Below, in pieces: positions 1-10,350 of a stretch of DNA of 64,000 nt. This DNA comes from Cylindrobasidium torrendii FP15055 ss-10 (taxonomy: Eukaryota; Basidiomycota; Agaricomycetes; Agaricales; Physalacriaceae). Each line of letters begins with the position of its first letter. The first letter of the stretch is position 1. The notes under the pieces are model-generated. The model worked only from the letters and a program-made list of their open reading frames with translations, was not told the DNA's origin and did not search any database. Where the stretch lies: contig KN880446.1 of the NCBI GenBank assembly GCA_000934385.1, positions 124,001 through 188,000 on the forward strand, given 5' to 3'. The position numbers and the translations under genes are program-made.

Positions 1-959
1 GATGCTCGACGGGGAAGGCACGGAACTTGGCAGTTTGGCCTGCATCTTCGATGAGAACTCAAGAAGCACCGCCAACGGAGTCGTAAGTGGCCTGAAGTGG
101 GCATGATATACCAGACCTAAGGAATTAGTATGCCATTATGAAGCAACAAATGAAATAGCTTACTGGGCCTTATGTAGACGCCGCGGAAACCGCTGCGGGC
201 AGTAACAAGGGCTTCTATACCTGCCTCAGCTTCGCGTTTGCTCTCGATGTAACGAGCGGGCACGATTGGGCGAAAGATGTCCTCCGCAGATATATACACA
301 AAGGGCTTCGACACGCCCTCGACTGGGCTCGCAGTATTGGTGTAAGCTTCACACACACGAAGAGCTATTGAAGCATTATAACACACTCAAACGAGGATAA
401 TCAGACCACTTACCAGCATCCCTGTTTAGCTTGTCGTACAAGCCACCTCCAGACGCCTTCAAAGGATTGCTGGCTCCCCCCATAAGAGAGCGAGTTACAC
501 CGAAGATGTCACCATCCCGGATGGCCTGCTTGTACGCGCCATCCTCCAAGAGAGTACCAAGCGTGTGCACAACGCCATCCGCCTTCTCGAGCTCAGAAGC
601 AAAACTCTCTGGATTAAAGGCGTCGCCCCGACGCCAGTTCACCTGTGATGTAGGTTCAGCAGAGGTTCGTAAAAGAGCAGTGGACTGACTTGAGACGTCC
701 ATGCAGGACTGTGACCTTTCGGGGTTGTCCATGGACGCCCAGAGGAGCTATTGACAACTTAACTTGACCTCAGATAAGAAAAGAAGGAGAAACGGCAAAC
801 CTCACGGACGTGACGCTCATGCCCTTTGCAAGAGCGGCGCGACAAACAGCAGAACCTGGCGTCACCATAAACACCAACTTTTGGTGTTAACGGCCTTATT
901 GACGTACCAATAAAGCCATTTCCTCCAACAACGAGAATGTTTGTAAGCGCAGAGGCCAT
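1..959 (-). CDS. COQ11: COQ11-like NAD(P)-binding protein, 3' end outside window
   Basis: Atypical short-chain dehydrogenase/epimerase of the fungal Coq11 (YLR290C) family, a mitochondrial protein linked to the coenzyme Q biosynthetic complex. The start MASALTNILVVGGNGFIG carries the Rossmann motif GGNGFIG. Joining exons across short introns gives SAVCRAALAKGM, then SSSGRPWTTPKGHSPAW, VNWRRGDAFNPESF and ADGVVHTLGTLLEDG. Further exons hold PFVYISAEDIFRP, RYIESKREAEAGIEAL (the YxxxK-like region) and YIRPSLVYHAHFRP. The frame stays open to base 1, so the C-terminus lies outside. ATG at 957-959 is the first methionine directly before the Rossmann strand. The 3' end of SPT6 lies 237 bases upstream on the same strand. 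Family assignment is from the order of conserved motifs; the exact role is known only from yeast. Confidence 0.85.
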
Positions 960-1196
960 TGTCGCTGTGGTAGTAAGTCTCAAGCCGGGATTCTGACGCG
1001 CCCGGGCCCGATCGCGACTTGCTAAATGCTAATGCCACCGTACCGGCCGGCGGGATCGCGCAGCACCTCGCACATCGAAGTACAGCAACAATGGTCAATT
1101 AACTTACAAGCGATACGATGTTATATGCAATACGGCGACATACATAAAGAAAGAAAAATATTACTAAGACATGTTCAACAAGTTTCTAAACCATTA

Positions 1197-4100
1197 TCAT
1201 TGTCCCCATCCATTTGTTGACCCTTGCTGTATCATCGCAGCGCGCGCTGGGTTCATACCACTGGGCATAGCAGGAGCCACGTTCGGCTGTCCCCAGCCAC
1301 CCCCAGTCGGCGCCCCAAAGCCTCGCGGAGTCGCACCACCATACGGATTGGGCGTCGCACCTGGCTGCCGCACCGATGCATGTCCAGGCGTCCGTCCCAT
1401 ACCCGCTCCATAAGGCGTCCGCCCTCCACCAGCCCCTTGCGCAGCCTGGTTTTGTTGGTGTAGATGCCGCACTTTAAACGCGTCGCAGAGCTCGGACACG
1501 CCAGGAGCCACAGCCTCGAAGAGATAGTATGCCTCGGGAGAAACACGAACGGGCTGGAAGACGGTCAGATACATGCAGATTGCGAATTGATAGTTACGCA
1601 CCCAAGTTTGAACAGTTGCTTGCTTGTTTGCAAGGAAACAGAGGACAAAGTGACCTGGCTTTCTGCGATTAAGGGTGAAGCCATACATACTCTTAGCTGG
1701 GTTCGCTGCGAGCTGCTGCTTGAGGAACTGATCTAAGTGACTATGAGTAAAAGGAATGCGACACAAAATAGCTTTGACATACGAAGCTCATCTTCAGACC
1801 TCGCCTTGTATCGCTCGTGGTTCATGAGATCCTCAACACGACGAGCAAGCGCCTGAACGTGGTTGACAATGAGATCATCCAAGTCAGAGTAGACGTGCTT
1901 CGGGTCAACCTCCAGATTCCCGTTGACCTCAGTCGCATCTGGAAATAATGAGCGGATGCATGCGTTATCTGCAGGACACCTACCAATATGCTGATACAAT
2001 TTTTGGTCCACCTTCCATGTGATTGCCAAATGGTCGTTGCCCTTGGACGAAGGGCGAATAACGACGTCTCCACGTTGCATTTGCTCCAAGTACGTCTCCG
2101 CCTGCCCAGCATTGAAATTGTGGAAATGAGGATGCTGGACCGTTCGCCTGTTTGCCTGGGTTTCGGCCCTCTTCTTTCGCTGTAGCATTTCGGCGTCCTT
2201 TTTGGATTGGTAGGTGTCCCAGTAATCATCGTGATTGACACGGCGGAACATCTCATCGCCCTCGGCAAGAGCGCCTGCCTCAGTAGAAAGCTCGACGCTG
2301 AACTCATCGTGCGCCTCGTCCACCTTCACATCCACAATCAGCGCGCGCACAGTTGTATGTGGCTTGGGTAGTTGAGCTTCGGCAGCAATGGTGCCCTCTA
2401 TTCCAGAGGAAAGCCGAACAAGGGCAGAACCATCGCGCACACGCGTGACCTGCACTGGGATAATGAACCCCTTGGAAAGTGTGAGGTTGGTCTCCGAGCT
2501 GAGCGACGTGAGAACAGTCCATCCATCCATCGGCTTCCAAGGCTGCCGCTTCTCGGCGAACGGGTTCTGCAACTCATCCAAAATATCGAAAAGAAGTTGC
2601 CGCTTGTAGTCTCCCAAGGAAGTGGCAAGACTTTGAGCAAACGCCTCGATGTTCAGCTCGTTGAGCTTATGGCCTCTCATTGGGTCGAGCATGATTGTTC
2701 GCACGACATGTGATGGATGGTCATCTTGAGTATCCTCCTCATCCAACTCGAGAGCGTCCATGGCCATCTTGCGCGCGAGGTCGTAGTCCTGCGGATGTAT
2801 CCGGGTATCGTCAAGTGGATCCTGTGCAAGCTCCAAAGGAGCGTTGTGTTTCGAAGGGCGATTATCTTGGTGAATACGCAAAAAGCCAGCAGCATTCAGG
2901 AAAATCTGAGGAGGCAGGAGTTGCATAGTGACTAATTGACTGCGATTGTTCAGAGAGCCAGCCTGAGACATTGTTAGTCAAGCGGTAGGTGGGGCGAAAC
3001 AATGCGAACTTTACCTCACTATTCATCTTGGATATTTTCTCGACGAGCTGCTCGGCTTTGCGGGGGCCCAAGCCAGCGATGAACGGAAGTAGTAAGCGGT
3101 AGTAAGGATCAGTCACAGCGCGATTGATATCGACGCCGACTTTGGCTGTGACCTCGACAAGGGAACGTTCACAGGCTGCATGCAGTTTGGAAATGGGACA
3201 CTACAAAGGCTTCGTTAGCTTCGGAGTAGCCCGTACTTATTTAGACATACCAAATGCTGCTCAGAAGCGTAAATTCGGACCATGGTCATATCCGGACCAA
3301 GGGCCGCGAACTCGTTCAATGGACTCTGGCAATACCGCGCAAGGCCAACACAGTATTTGTCAGTGTCATTGAAGGATGGAAACTCCTCCTTCGAGCGAGC
3401 ACTCTGCATGTACAATCTTGCAACCTGGTCAAAGCCATAGATCACTTCGAGACCTTGGAATTCGGTGTTTGGACGACCTTCTGGATCATCGCCATTTGGA
3501 CCAGTCTCGATGACCTCCTTCAGTCGAGCAGACAACTTCGAGGTAGCCATAGTCCAGCCCCCAACAACAACGACATGTGGTTTCCGACGGCGTAGAAGAT
3601 CGAAGAATTCGTCCTTCAGCTCCTTGTCGTACAGGTTGGCGATTTTTGTACTTTCACGCATACGACCCAGTTCGTCCATGAACACGAGGGAGATATCATC
3701 CTTCTGTGGGTTGCCATTGCCCCATGACACGGCCAATACTGGAACCACCTCACCAAAGTTTGACCGGGAAGAACGATATGGCGCGACGTCGATAAGCTTG
3801 CCAAAGGGTAAGATTCAACAAAGTGAGGCTAGAACAATATGTCGTACCTGCTTCAGTTCGTAGCCGACTGCATCAGCGATGTAATCTTCAACAGCATCCC
3901 TCAAATACTCGCGAACCCATTTTGCGCCCATGGGGAGGAGATGCTGTTGGAAGACCTCGCTCACGATGCGCGCGCGCTCCGCGTTCCAAGCCTGCGCAGC
4001 TCCGTCGAAACTATCGGAGTTGAAAGCTTCCCTCAATCGACTCTCCAGGTTACCCAGCTTGTCGGGAGATAGTGCGAAAGATGCGTTCACTAGCATTTGA

Positions 4101-6231
4101 CGCTCCGCATCCATAATATGGGCAAATTGAGTGATTCCAATCATGTGTGCGATAGGCTTGTTTTTCAAGTATTTGAAGCTCTGCGTGTGTATTAGTTAGG
4201 ACGCATTGTGCGAACATCATTAACGCACATAAGCTGGATGGTTTTCGTCGATCTTGACTTTACCTTTCTCCGTGGGCGATACAGAAACGACGGCATGCGC
4301 CTTGAACTCTTCGCGAACAGCCTTGCGCAAAAGCGGATCTTTCGCCAACTCAGTAACCAGAATGTGACGGGCCTGACGTAGAATCTCCTCTGGTCGCACG
4401 GCTTTCGCGGGATCGGGGTCCACGTATTGATCAGCTAGCTCCTGGGGCGCAAGCTCATGGTTATTGACATAGTGGGGATTTCCGATTGTTGAATTGAAGT
4501 TCAGAACAACTTCGTGAGGATCGATACCATACAGCTTGAACATTCAGTTAACAAAGGAGTATATATAGATGAGAGACGGAATCACACCTTGGCCAAGGTG
4601 CCAGCTGGAGACTTCTTCATCACCTCGTACGCTGACACCCGACTGGGAGCCTTATGCTTGCGGGTCGGCCCCTCCTCGAATTCATCCTCGGCAAAGCGGA
4701 ATTCATTCGTATCCTTCTTGCCTTTGTATTTCATCATCAACCACTCCTGAGCGTCACCGACCACCTCCAGGCTGTCGAGACTATTCCGGATCTCGTCCTC
4801 GAAGTAGTTGTCGCGGACATGATACTGCTGATAGGATGCCTCGAGAGCGTTTTTGCGTTGGAGAAGTGAGCGGTACTTCTGGCCCAGTTGATAAATCTTC
4901 CATAACTCGTCCATGTTGAGCAACTCGAGAGGCTCAGATGAGTCATTGCCCGTGTTGTAATGTCGGAGATTGTCACGCTTGTGGTAATAGATGTATGGAA
5001 CTTCGAGATGGTCGATGAAGAGACGTTCCAGGACGAAGGAGACGGCCATGACAAGTGCGACTCTGTGGTTAGCGTACTTCCCATTGGGCGAGAAGTAGTC
5101 CACAGTCTTGACGCTAGACAAGCTGGTGGTGATCCACGTAGCGGCAGCGGGGAGGTCATCAAGGGATAGAGGTTGATGCAAAGAGAGAGATGAATTCGGA
5201 CTGAATGCGGCGGTCGCAAGTTGCATTCGTTCGGGCATGTCGTTGTTGCGAATAATGTCATCATCTTCGGTCAAAAACCTGTCTTTGATTTCTGAGGGCT
5301 CAAATACCTTGAAATTTCGTCAATAATGTTCTGCGGGATATGGAACCAGGAAGAGACGAACATCCCCAACCCGCATTTCTGGTTGTTCTACCACCATGCC
5401 TTCGTCGAGCTCAAGGGCCCAATCATAGTCGTGCCCATCACCAAAGACATCGTGCATTTCTTCCCAAGCGCTGGGCATGGTTAGTGGACGGCATACATAC
5501 GACTGCATGCACCCACTTGGCATCAACACCGCTGAGCACAGGCATAGTCCCGCGCCGTTTCCGTCGTTCTTCATTTTGCACCTTCCTCTCTTGCCGCCGT
5601 GCTTCTCGTGCGGCCTCGTTACCGGCACCACCCTCGTCCTCGTCCTCATACTCGATGAAGTCGTCCATATCCGCGTCTCCGTCATCATCTTCGTCTGGTC
5701 TGTCCATGTCGTCCCAAATATTCTCTATACCATCCACAGCAGCCTGGCCACCGTCGCCCAAGTCTTCGTCATCGGATTCTATGATTCGCCGAGAGGATGA
5801 GGAGGCCACTGGGGGAGTGTCGCGCCGGACAAGGCGCTTGAACTGATTCCTACGCGGCACGCCGGTCGACTCAGCAACAAGGTCGAGGTCATCCTCATCC
5901 AGCTCTTCTTCTTCACCTAGACCAAAGAGTGGGTCAAAAAAACAAGGGCAAGAAAGGCAGGCGCACGTTGCTTGCGGTGCCTTCTTCGTCTCTTTTTGCG
6001 TCTCCGGCGCTCTTCCTCATCATTGTCCTCTCCTTCATCGTCATCTTCGTCCACAATGAAGCCCTCCCGTATCCGCTTCTCCTCCTCGGCATCGTCGTCC
6101 TCTTCTTCCGAACTATCGTCCGACGCGCCGTGGGGGCGGACCTGTTCTCCTTGGTCTTCCTCTTCATTTTCAGGATCAGCCATTTGAACATCAGCCTCTT
6201 GAAACGGCGAGCCCGGCATCGGAGACGACAT
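1197..6231 (-). CDS. SPT6: Transcription elongation factor SPT6
   Basis: Histone chaperone and elongation factor that travels with RNA polymerase II. The N-terminus is strongly acidic (runs of EEEDDD and [14 protein letters not shown]), followed by a basic stretch, as in the family. Next come the helix-turn-helix and YqgF-like core ([30 protein letters not shown]), the helix-hairpin-helix ([17 protein letters not shown]), an S1 domain ([15 protein letters not shown]) and tandem SH2 domains ([18 protein letters not shown] with the phosphate-binding Arg). The C-terminal tail is rich in Gly, Thr and Pro with repeated GRTP/GATP units. ATG at 6229-6231 opens the acidic region and the stop is at 1197-1199. 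Several short introns interrupt it; I estimate roughly 1,500 residues. Open frames on the opposite strand around 5340-6246 are artefacts of Glu/Asp codon runs. Confidence 0.95.
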
Positions 6232-6611
6232 GGTGGTCGGTGTTGAAGATAGAGCGCGAGCCGTTTGGCTTCAGGTACACATTACGTCAGCCATGCCTCT
6301 TTGGGTGCGCCAGGATGCGTCACAGCCTACAGCCTACAGACGCTGGCCTGGGAGACTGAGAATGCTCCGTCCAGGCTCCGTCTGATTGGCAGGGAGAAAA
6401 GAGGTAACTAGAGGTGACTGTTCTGGTCGATGCTATTCCGCACATCGCAATGGCGCTACAAAAATTTCAAATTCATTGAAAGAAGGGAAATTGGCACAAG
6501 TTACAACAGCTTAACGTATACTCGAAACTGTAACTACAATATGCATACATGCACATATACGATAATTTTAACAAACATCACATCACCCACACTGATATAT
6601 AGAGAGTACTT
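6232..6611. other. Intergenic, sidA 3' end to SPT6 5' end
   Basis: About 380 bases. The half next to sidA is AT-rich (6430-6600) and probably holds the sidA 3' untranslated region. The half next to SPT6 is more GC-rich and is its likely promoter. No coding or RNA gene is supported. Confidence 0.6.
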
Positions 6612-8410
6612 TCAATCCTTGTTCAAATCCGCCAAGACCTCCTTCGCTCGGATACCCAGTACACTCAGCAGCGTATCACTCAAGCCGTGCGTCGCTTCCT
6701 CCATACCCTGCAAGTAAACCCTCGATTTAAGACTTGTGTTCTCCTCAGAGGGCAGCAGACGGTATCCTCGAGTGATGCGCAGCTTGTGTGGACGCTCGAG
6801 GGTCATCGACAGCGAAGGCGATGTTGGTGGAGTGTTGGAAACACTGCTGGAAATGCTAAGCGGCGTGTCGTACGAGACGGGGATAACGTCGTCGCTCTCG
6901 TGCTCTGGCGCAAGACGACACGTCTCGGCCTGGCACTCTGGCGACAGGTTGAATGCCTTCCCGACAGTTGAATGCTTGAGCAAGTCGATCCAAGCAGTGC
7001 GCTGGTATCCAGTGGCAGTGAAGACGGCATCGTACTTCTCCATGTTGATTTCGCGAGAGAGTGGATTTTGGATGTTGAAGACGAAGTCGTCGGCTTCCTG
7101 AGTGGGCGCCTCGACGGAAATGACATCGGAATACGGGCGAATGTGGATGAGTGGTGTCGATTGGGAGATAGTGGCTTTGGTGCGGCGAGCGATGTCACTG
7201 TCAACCTTTTGTGCATAGGCAATCTCGTAGAGCTAGACGCAAGTTAGCTCTCTTTGGTCAATATGAACCAGAAAGACGTACAGTCGCGAGAGTCAAGGGG
7301 TTGACTACGCTATAGTTGGTGCTCTTGTATTCCCTGACACGCGCCAGGCGTGCTGCCGGCGACGCAATGGTGTACCACGCATCAGTTGCTAGAACGGAGG
7401 TCAGAAGGACTACGACAAACAAATAAGTGACGGAACACACATGCAGGATCGAAGACTTCGTTTGCGAAGCCGGTATCATCACTGGGGCGAAGTGCACCCT
7501 TGCGGATGATAATGTCGATTTCGTGAGGGCCATCGGTGGTGGGAACATTGCTCAGGCGGTCACGAAGGTTAAGAGCAACCTCGGCCGCGGATTGGCCGCC
7601 ACCAATGACTGCTAGACGCAGATGGGGACGTCCTTTGGCCGTGATAGCGGAGAAGATGGAGTCGATGGACATGAGATACGACGCGCTGTGTATCATCAAG
7701 GGGTGAGAGACCGCGGAAAATGGGTGCGGGACCTTTCCTGTGCCACCAGGAGAAATTACGAGGTTGCCTATTGTGGAATTAGCTCGTCATCTGGGAAAGA
7801 AACACGGGATACGTACGGGTACGCCTGGTGGACAGCTCTCCTGAAGTGGCGTGCTTATATGTGACAGAAACAATGCCGTCCGGGCCCTGGTCGATACCAA
7901 CGACTTCCGAGTTGTAGCTCACGTTGACGCCTTGCTCTTCGACATAGCCGGCAGCCCAAGAGAGGTAGTCGGCAAACTCTCTGCGAGTGGGAATCATGTC
8001 GCCGCGGTTGATAAAGTTGATGAGGCGGTCCTGAGAGTGGAGGTACGAGAGGAAGGTGATGGGTGACCGAGGAGAGCCTAGTGTTGCGAGATCCTTCAAG
8101 AAGCTGGATTGACCGCGTCAAGCGAGGGCGGCGTCGACAGAGGCAAAAACAACGAACCTAATCTGCATACGGGCACCGGGAAGAAGCATGCCAGGATGCC
8201 ACTGGAAGGTTGGGCGCTGCTCCAAGAAGAGAGCACGCTTAATGGCGCAAGGGGCGTTCGTCTAGCGATGCCTGTGTGAGCGGCGACTGAAACGGAACGA
8301 ACGGTCGACATGCATACCTGCCATGCTTCGACAACAGCACCGGCAATGGCAACGTTGGCTGGGCCGAAGCCGACACCAAGCAGGTCGTAGATCTCATCGG
8401 CAGACTGCAT
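6612..8410 (-). CDS. sidA: L-ornithine N5-monooxygenase (SidA/Sid1 type)
   Basis: FAD- and NADPH-dependent hydroxylase that converts L-ornithine to N5-hydroxyornithine, the committed step of hydroxamate siderophore synthesis. The start [20 protein letters not shown] carries the FAD-binding GxGxGPAN motif. Then follow [38 protein letters not shown] and [19 protein letters not shown], all typical of the family. The NADPH site appears as [19 protein letters not shown] and the C-terminal FAD/substrate motif as [14 protein letters not shown]. The coding exons run in several pieces from ATG 8408-8410 to the stop at 6612-6614, about 500 residues. The promoter carries GATA and CCAAT elements (see 8583-8654). 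No siderophore peptide synthetase or acyltransferase partner is recognisable in the window. Confidence 0.94.
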
Positions 8411-8582
8411 GATGGTCCAAAGGAGGAAGGAATATGGTTGCAAAACCTGATGCAGCCATGCAGACCTTTTATATCAAGAAAGTTTTTCAAGAGATCATTC
8501 GGCTGCGAAAAAAGAACCCACAGTGCGGGGCCATTTCCTTCGCAGTCGGGGTGTTGGGTGAGCGCGAGGTCCCCTGAGAATG

Positions 8583-8598
8583 CAGTCCAATTGGACTG
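8583..8598. promoter_or_regulatory. 16-bp perfect palindrome with inverted CCAAT boxes
   Basis: CAGTCCAATTGGACTG reads the same on both strands and contains a CCAAT box in each direction, sharing the central AATT. It lies about 173 bases upstream of the sidA start codon. In fungi the CCAAT-binding complex together with HapX governs iron genes. The HapX half-site spacing rule is not met here, so binding is only inferred. Confidence 0.5.
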
Positions 8599-8621
8599 AT
8601 TTCGGCACCAGTCGGCAGCTG

Positions 8622-8654
8622 TTATCGCTATCTCCCGGCAATCTGATAAGATAA
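8622..8654. promoter_or_regulatory. GATA-factor site cluster upstream of sidA
   Basis: Four GATA cores lie in 33 bases: TTATC at 8622-8626, TATC at 8629-8632, and two abutting GATAA at 8645-8654. The segment 8641-8649, ATCTGATAA, is an exact match to ATCWGATAA, the known site of the SreA/Urbs1/SRE class of iron-responsive GATA repressors. It is 212-245 bases upstream of the sidA ATG, a usual distance for such control. Confidence 0.7.
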
Positions 8655-9086
8655 CATCACCTCCCCATCACGCCGCCCCACAATTTCTAGACCGCGTCCA
8701 TGCGCATTCCTGCCTTTCTGCCCTCTCAAAACCCGGTGTAATTCTCCTCGAATGCTCTAGGATACGTCTAGACACTATGCTATATTCCAGTGTTTAAGTT
8801 TCCCGCTCTGTAGAGTACCACGGCAGTCGCCCCACACAGGAGCGCGCGCGCGCCTCATCCCAAGCCCACAACGACGGTAATTGGTAACTGCAACCAGCTT
8901 TTAAGCATGTGCGTCAGCCGAGCTTATGTGCGATGTTGGGAAAACTACTAGTAACATGACCGACAGGCCGCTCTGCCCATCGTTGTCGCTCCGTCCATAG
9001 TCGGGCAAACATCCCTTGCTATTATTTCAGCTGCATACAGCTACTCCTTGTGAACATACTACTAGCCATGCTGCTTCAGTGACAAC

Positions 9087-9139
9087 AGCATGGTCGATGC
9101 TTCCGACGCGATTCGAACCCTTCACTCCTACTTGGAGTG
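9087..9139 (-). other. tRNA-like relic (variable-arm hairpin plus box B)
   Basis: Read on the minus strand, a 6-bp hairpin (CACTCC, loop of 5, GGAGTG; 9123-9139) is followed by GGTTCGAATC (9110-9119), a near-perfect internal B box. A second hairpin (AGCAT, loop of 5, ATGCT; 9087-9101) comes next. The order resembles the long variable arm and T arm of a class II tRNA. The T stem pairs poorly and no D arm or anticodon arm can be folded, so this is at most a decayed tRNA or a tRNA-derived element. Confidence 0.3.
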
Positions 9140-10350
9140 TTCCTGACCAGGTAATAACTGAAAATAGGGGTCTAGAGCGTGTACAGCTTTCATTGTCGAA
9201 AGTCACAGATTTACGGCGGCGGAAGTTTCTGCGGCTGTTTTGACCAGATCTGGCATTGAATCTTGGTGATCGCAGGAAGTCAGAGTCCACATGAGTGTCA
9301 AGTACACAATTGTAATCTGTACGCATTCAGAGTCCCACGTAGACACATTGCGGTGTGAAAACCCCATGAAGTGCTGCTCCAGATCCAAATGAGTACCTCT
9401 CAGATACACTTTGCCGTTACGTTCCGTTGAACCTCACGGTTTCGAGCCCATTTACGTACTCATTCAAATCTTTTCATGCCTAAGCATCTGGATTTCATGG
9501 TCACCACTCCACAGTTTCATGAAAAATCTATGACTGGTGTGTACCTTTTTGAGGCGCCATTGACGGACGAAGCTCCCACTATAAGAACTCGCAGGCCGAA
9601 TAAGACAACACGATTATTCGGCTTTAATTTGACAGAGCTCTTGGGCACGCTCGCGGCACTCCACTGGAGCACGTCCGGAGTTGGACGGCGTCAGGCCTTT
9701 CCTTAGGACCTTGCCGGTTTTAAATTGTGGGATACTGATTCCAGCCGCGAAGCAAGATGTACCTGTGGCTTAGAATCATATTCTGGGAGCATATGCATGC
9801 CATACGAGCGTAATTCGCGTGACTTGTGGCCAAAACACTGTCAAGTATCGTCTACAAACGGTCAGCGAACTAACTCGGCATTTCCCGAGTGGCGATCGAA
9901 CGCCCCAGCCGTGAAGACCGAGCACAAACACAACGACCAAGTTTGACCACTTCGAACCCCGATAACAACCACCCCATACTCAAAGTTTTCACATACTCAT
10001 TTTTCAAAGGAGCGCGCAACAATAACTCTATGCCTGCCTCACCACTTCAGTGTTCTTGGCACAATGGCAATTTGGAAATGTATCATTGTATGTAATGTAT
10101 CATGACTGGGGTGACCAGTTCAAAGGGAGGCTACGTGCACAAACGCCAGCATGAGGCAATGCTGCAAAACAAACTGATTAGATGCCATGTAATCGTCACA
10201 GCATGGGGAAATGGCGAATTCCAAGCCAGGAGGAGAACAGCGCCAGTGTTGATCTAACGCCAGCTTGAGGGCCTCATTATAAGCACTATTAGGTAGAAGC
10301 TAGTTCCTACGCGAGCAAGCCAGAAGAAAAGGGAATTCACGAATAAGCTC

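Larger units (their letters stand above)
8411..10350. other. Long intergenic region, sidA promoter plus unexplained DNA
   Basis: 1.94 kb between the sidA start and the 3' end of the sphingoid-base kinase. The first ~300 bases contain the putative iron-control elements listed separately. A tRNA-like relic sits near 9087-9139. Open frames in the rest (for example 9476-9706 and 9725-9946) lack family motifs, credible splice structure or codon regularity, and I do not call them genes. Confidence 0.6.

Noticed and set aside
5340..6246. Long open frames on the plus strand opposite the SPT6 N-terminus
   Set aside because: Produced by runs of Glu/Asp codons in SPT6; the translated products are Ser/Leu-rich low complexity without start context or motifs.
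9476..9946. Two open frames in the long sidA upstream region
   Set aside because: No recognisable motif, no splice-linked extension and irregular composition; likely chance.
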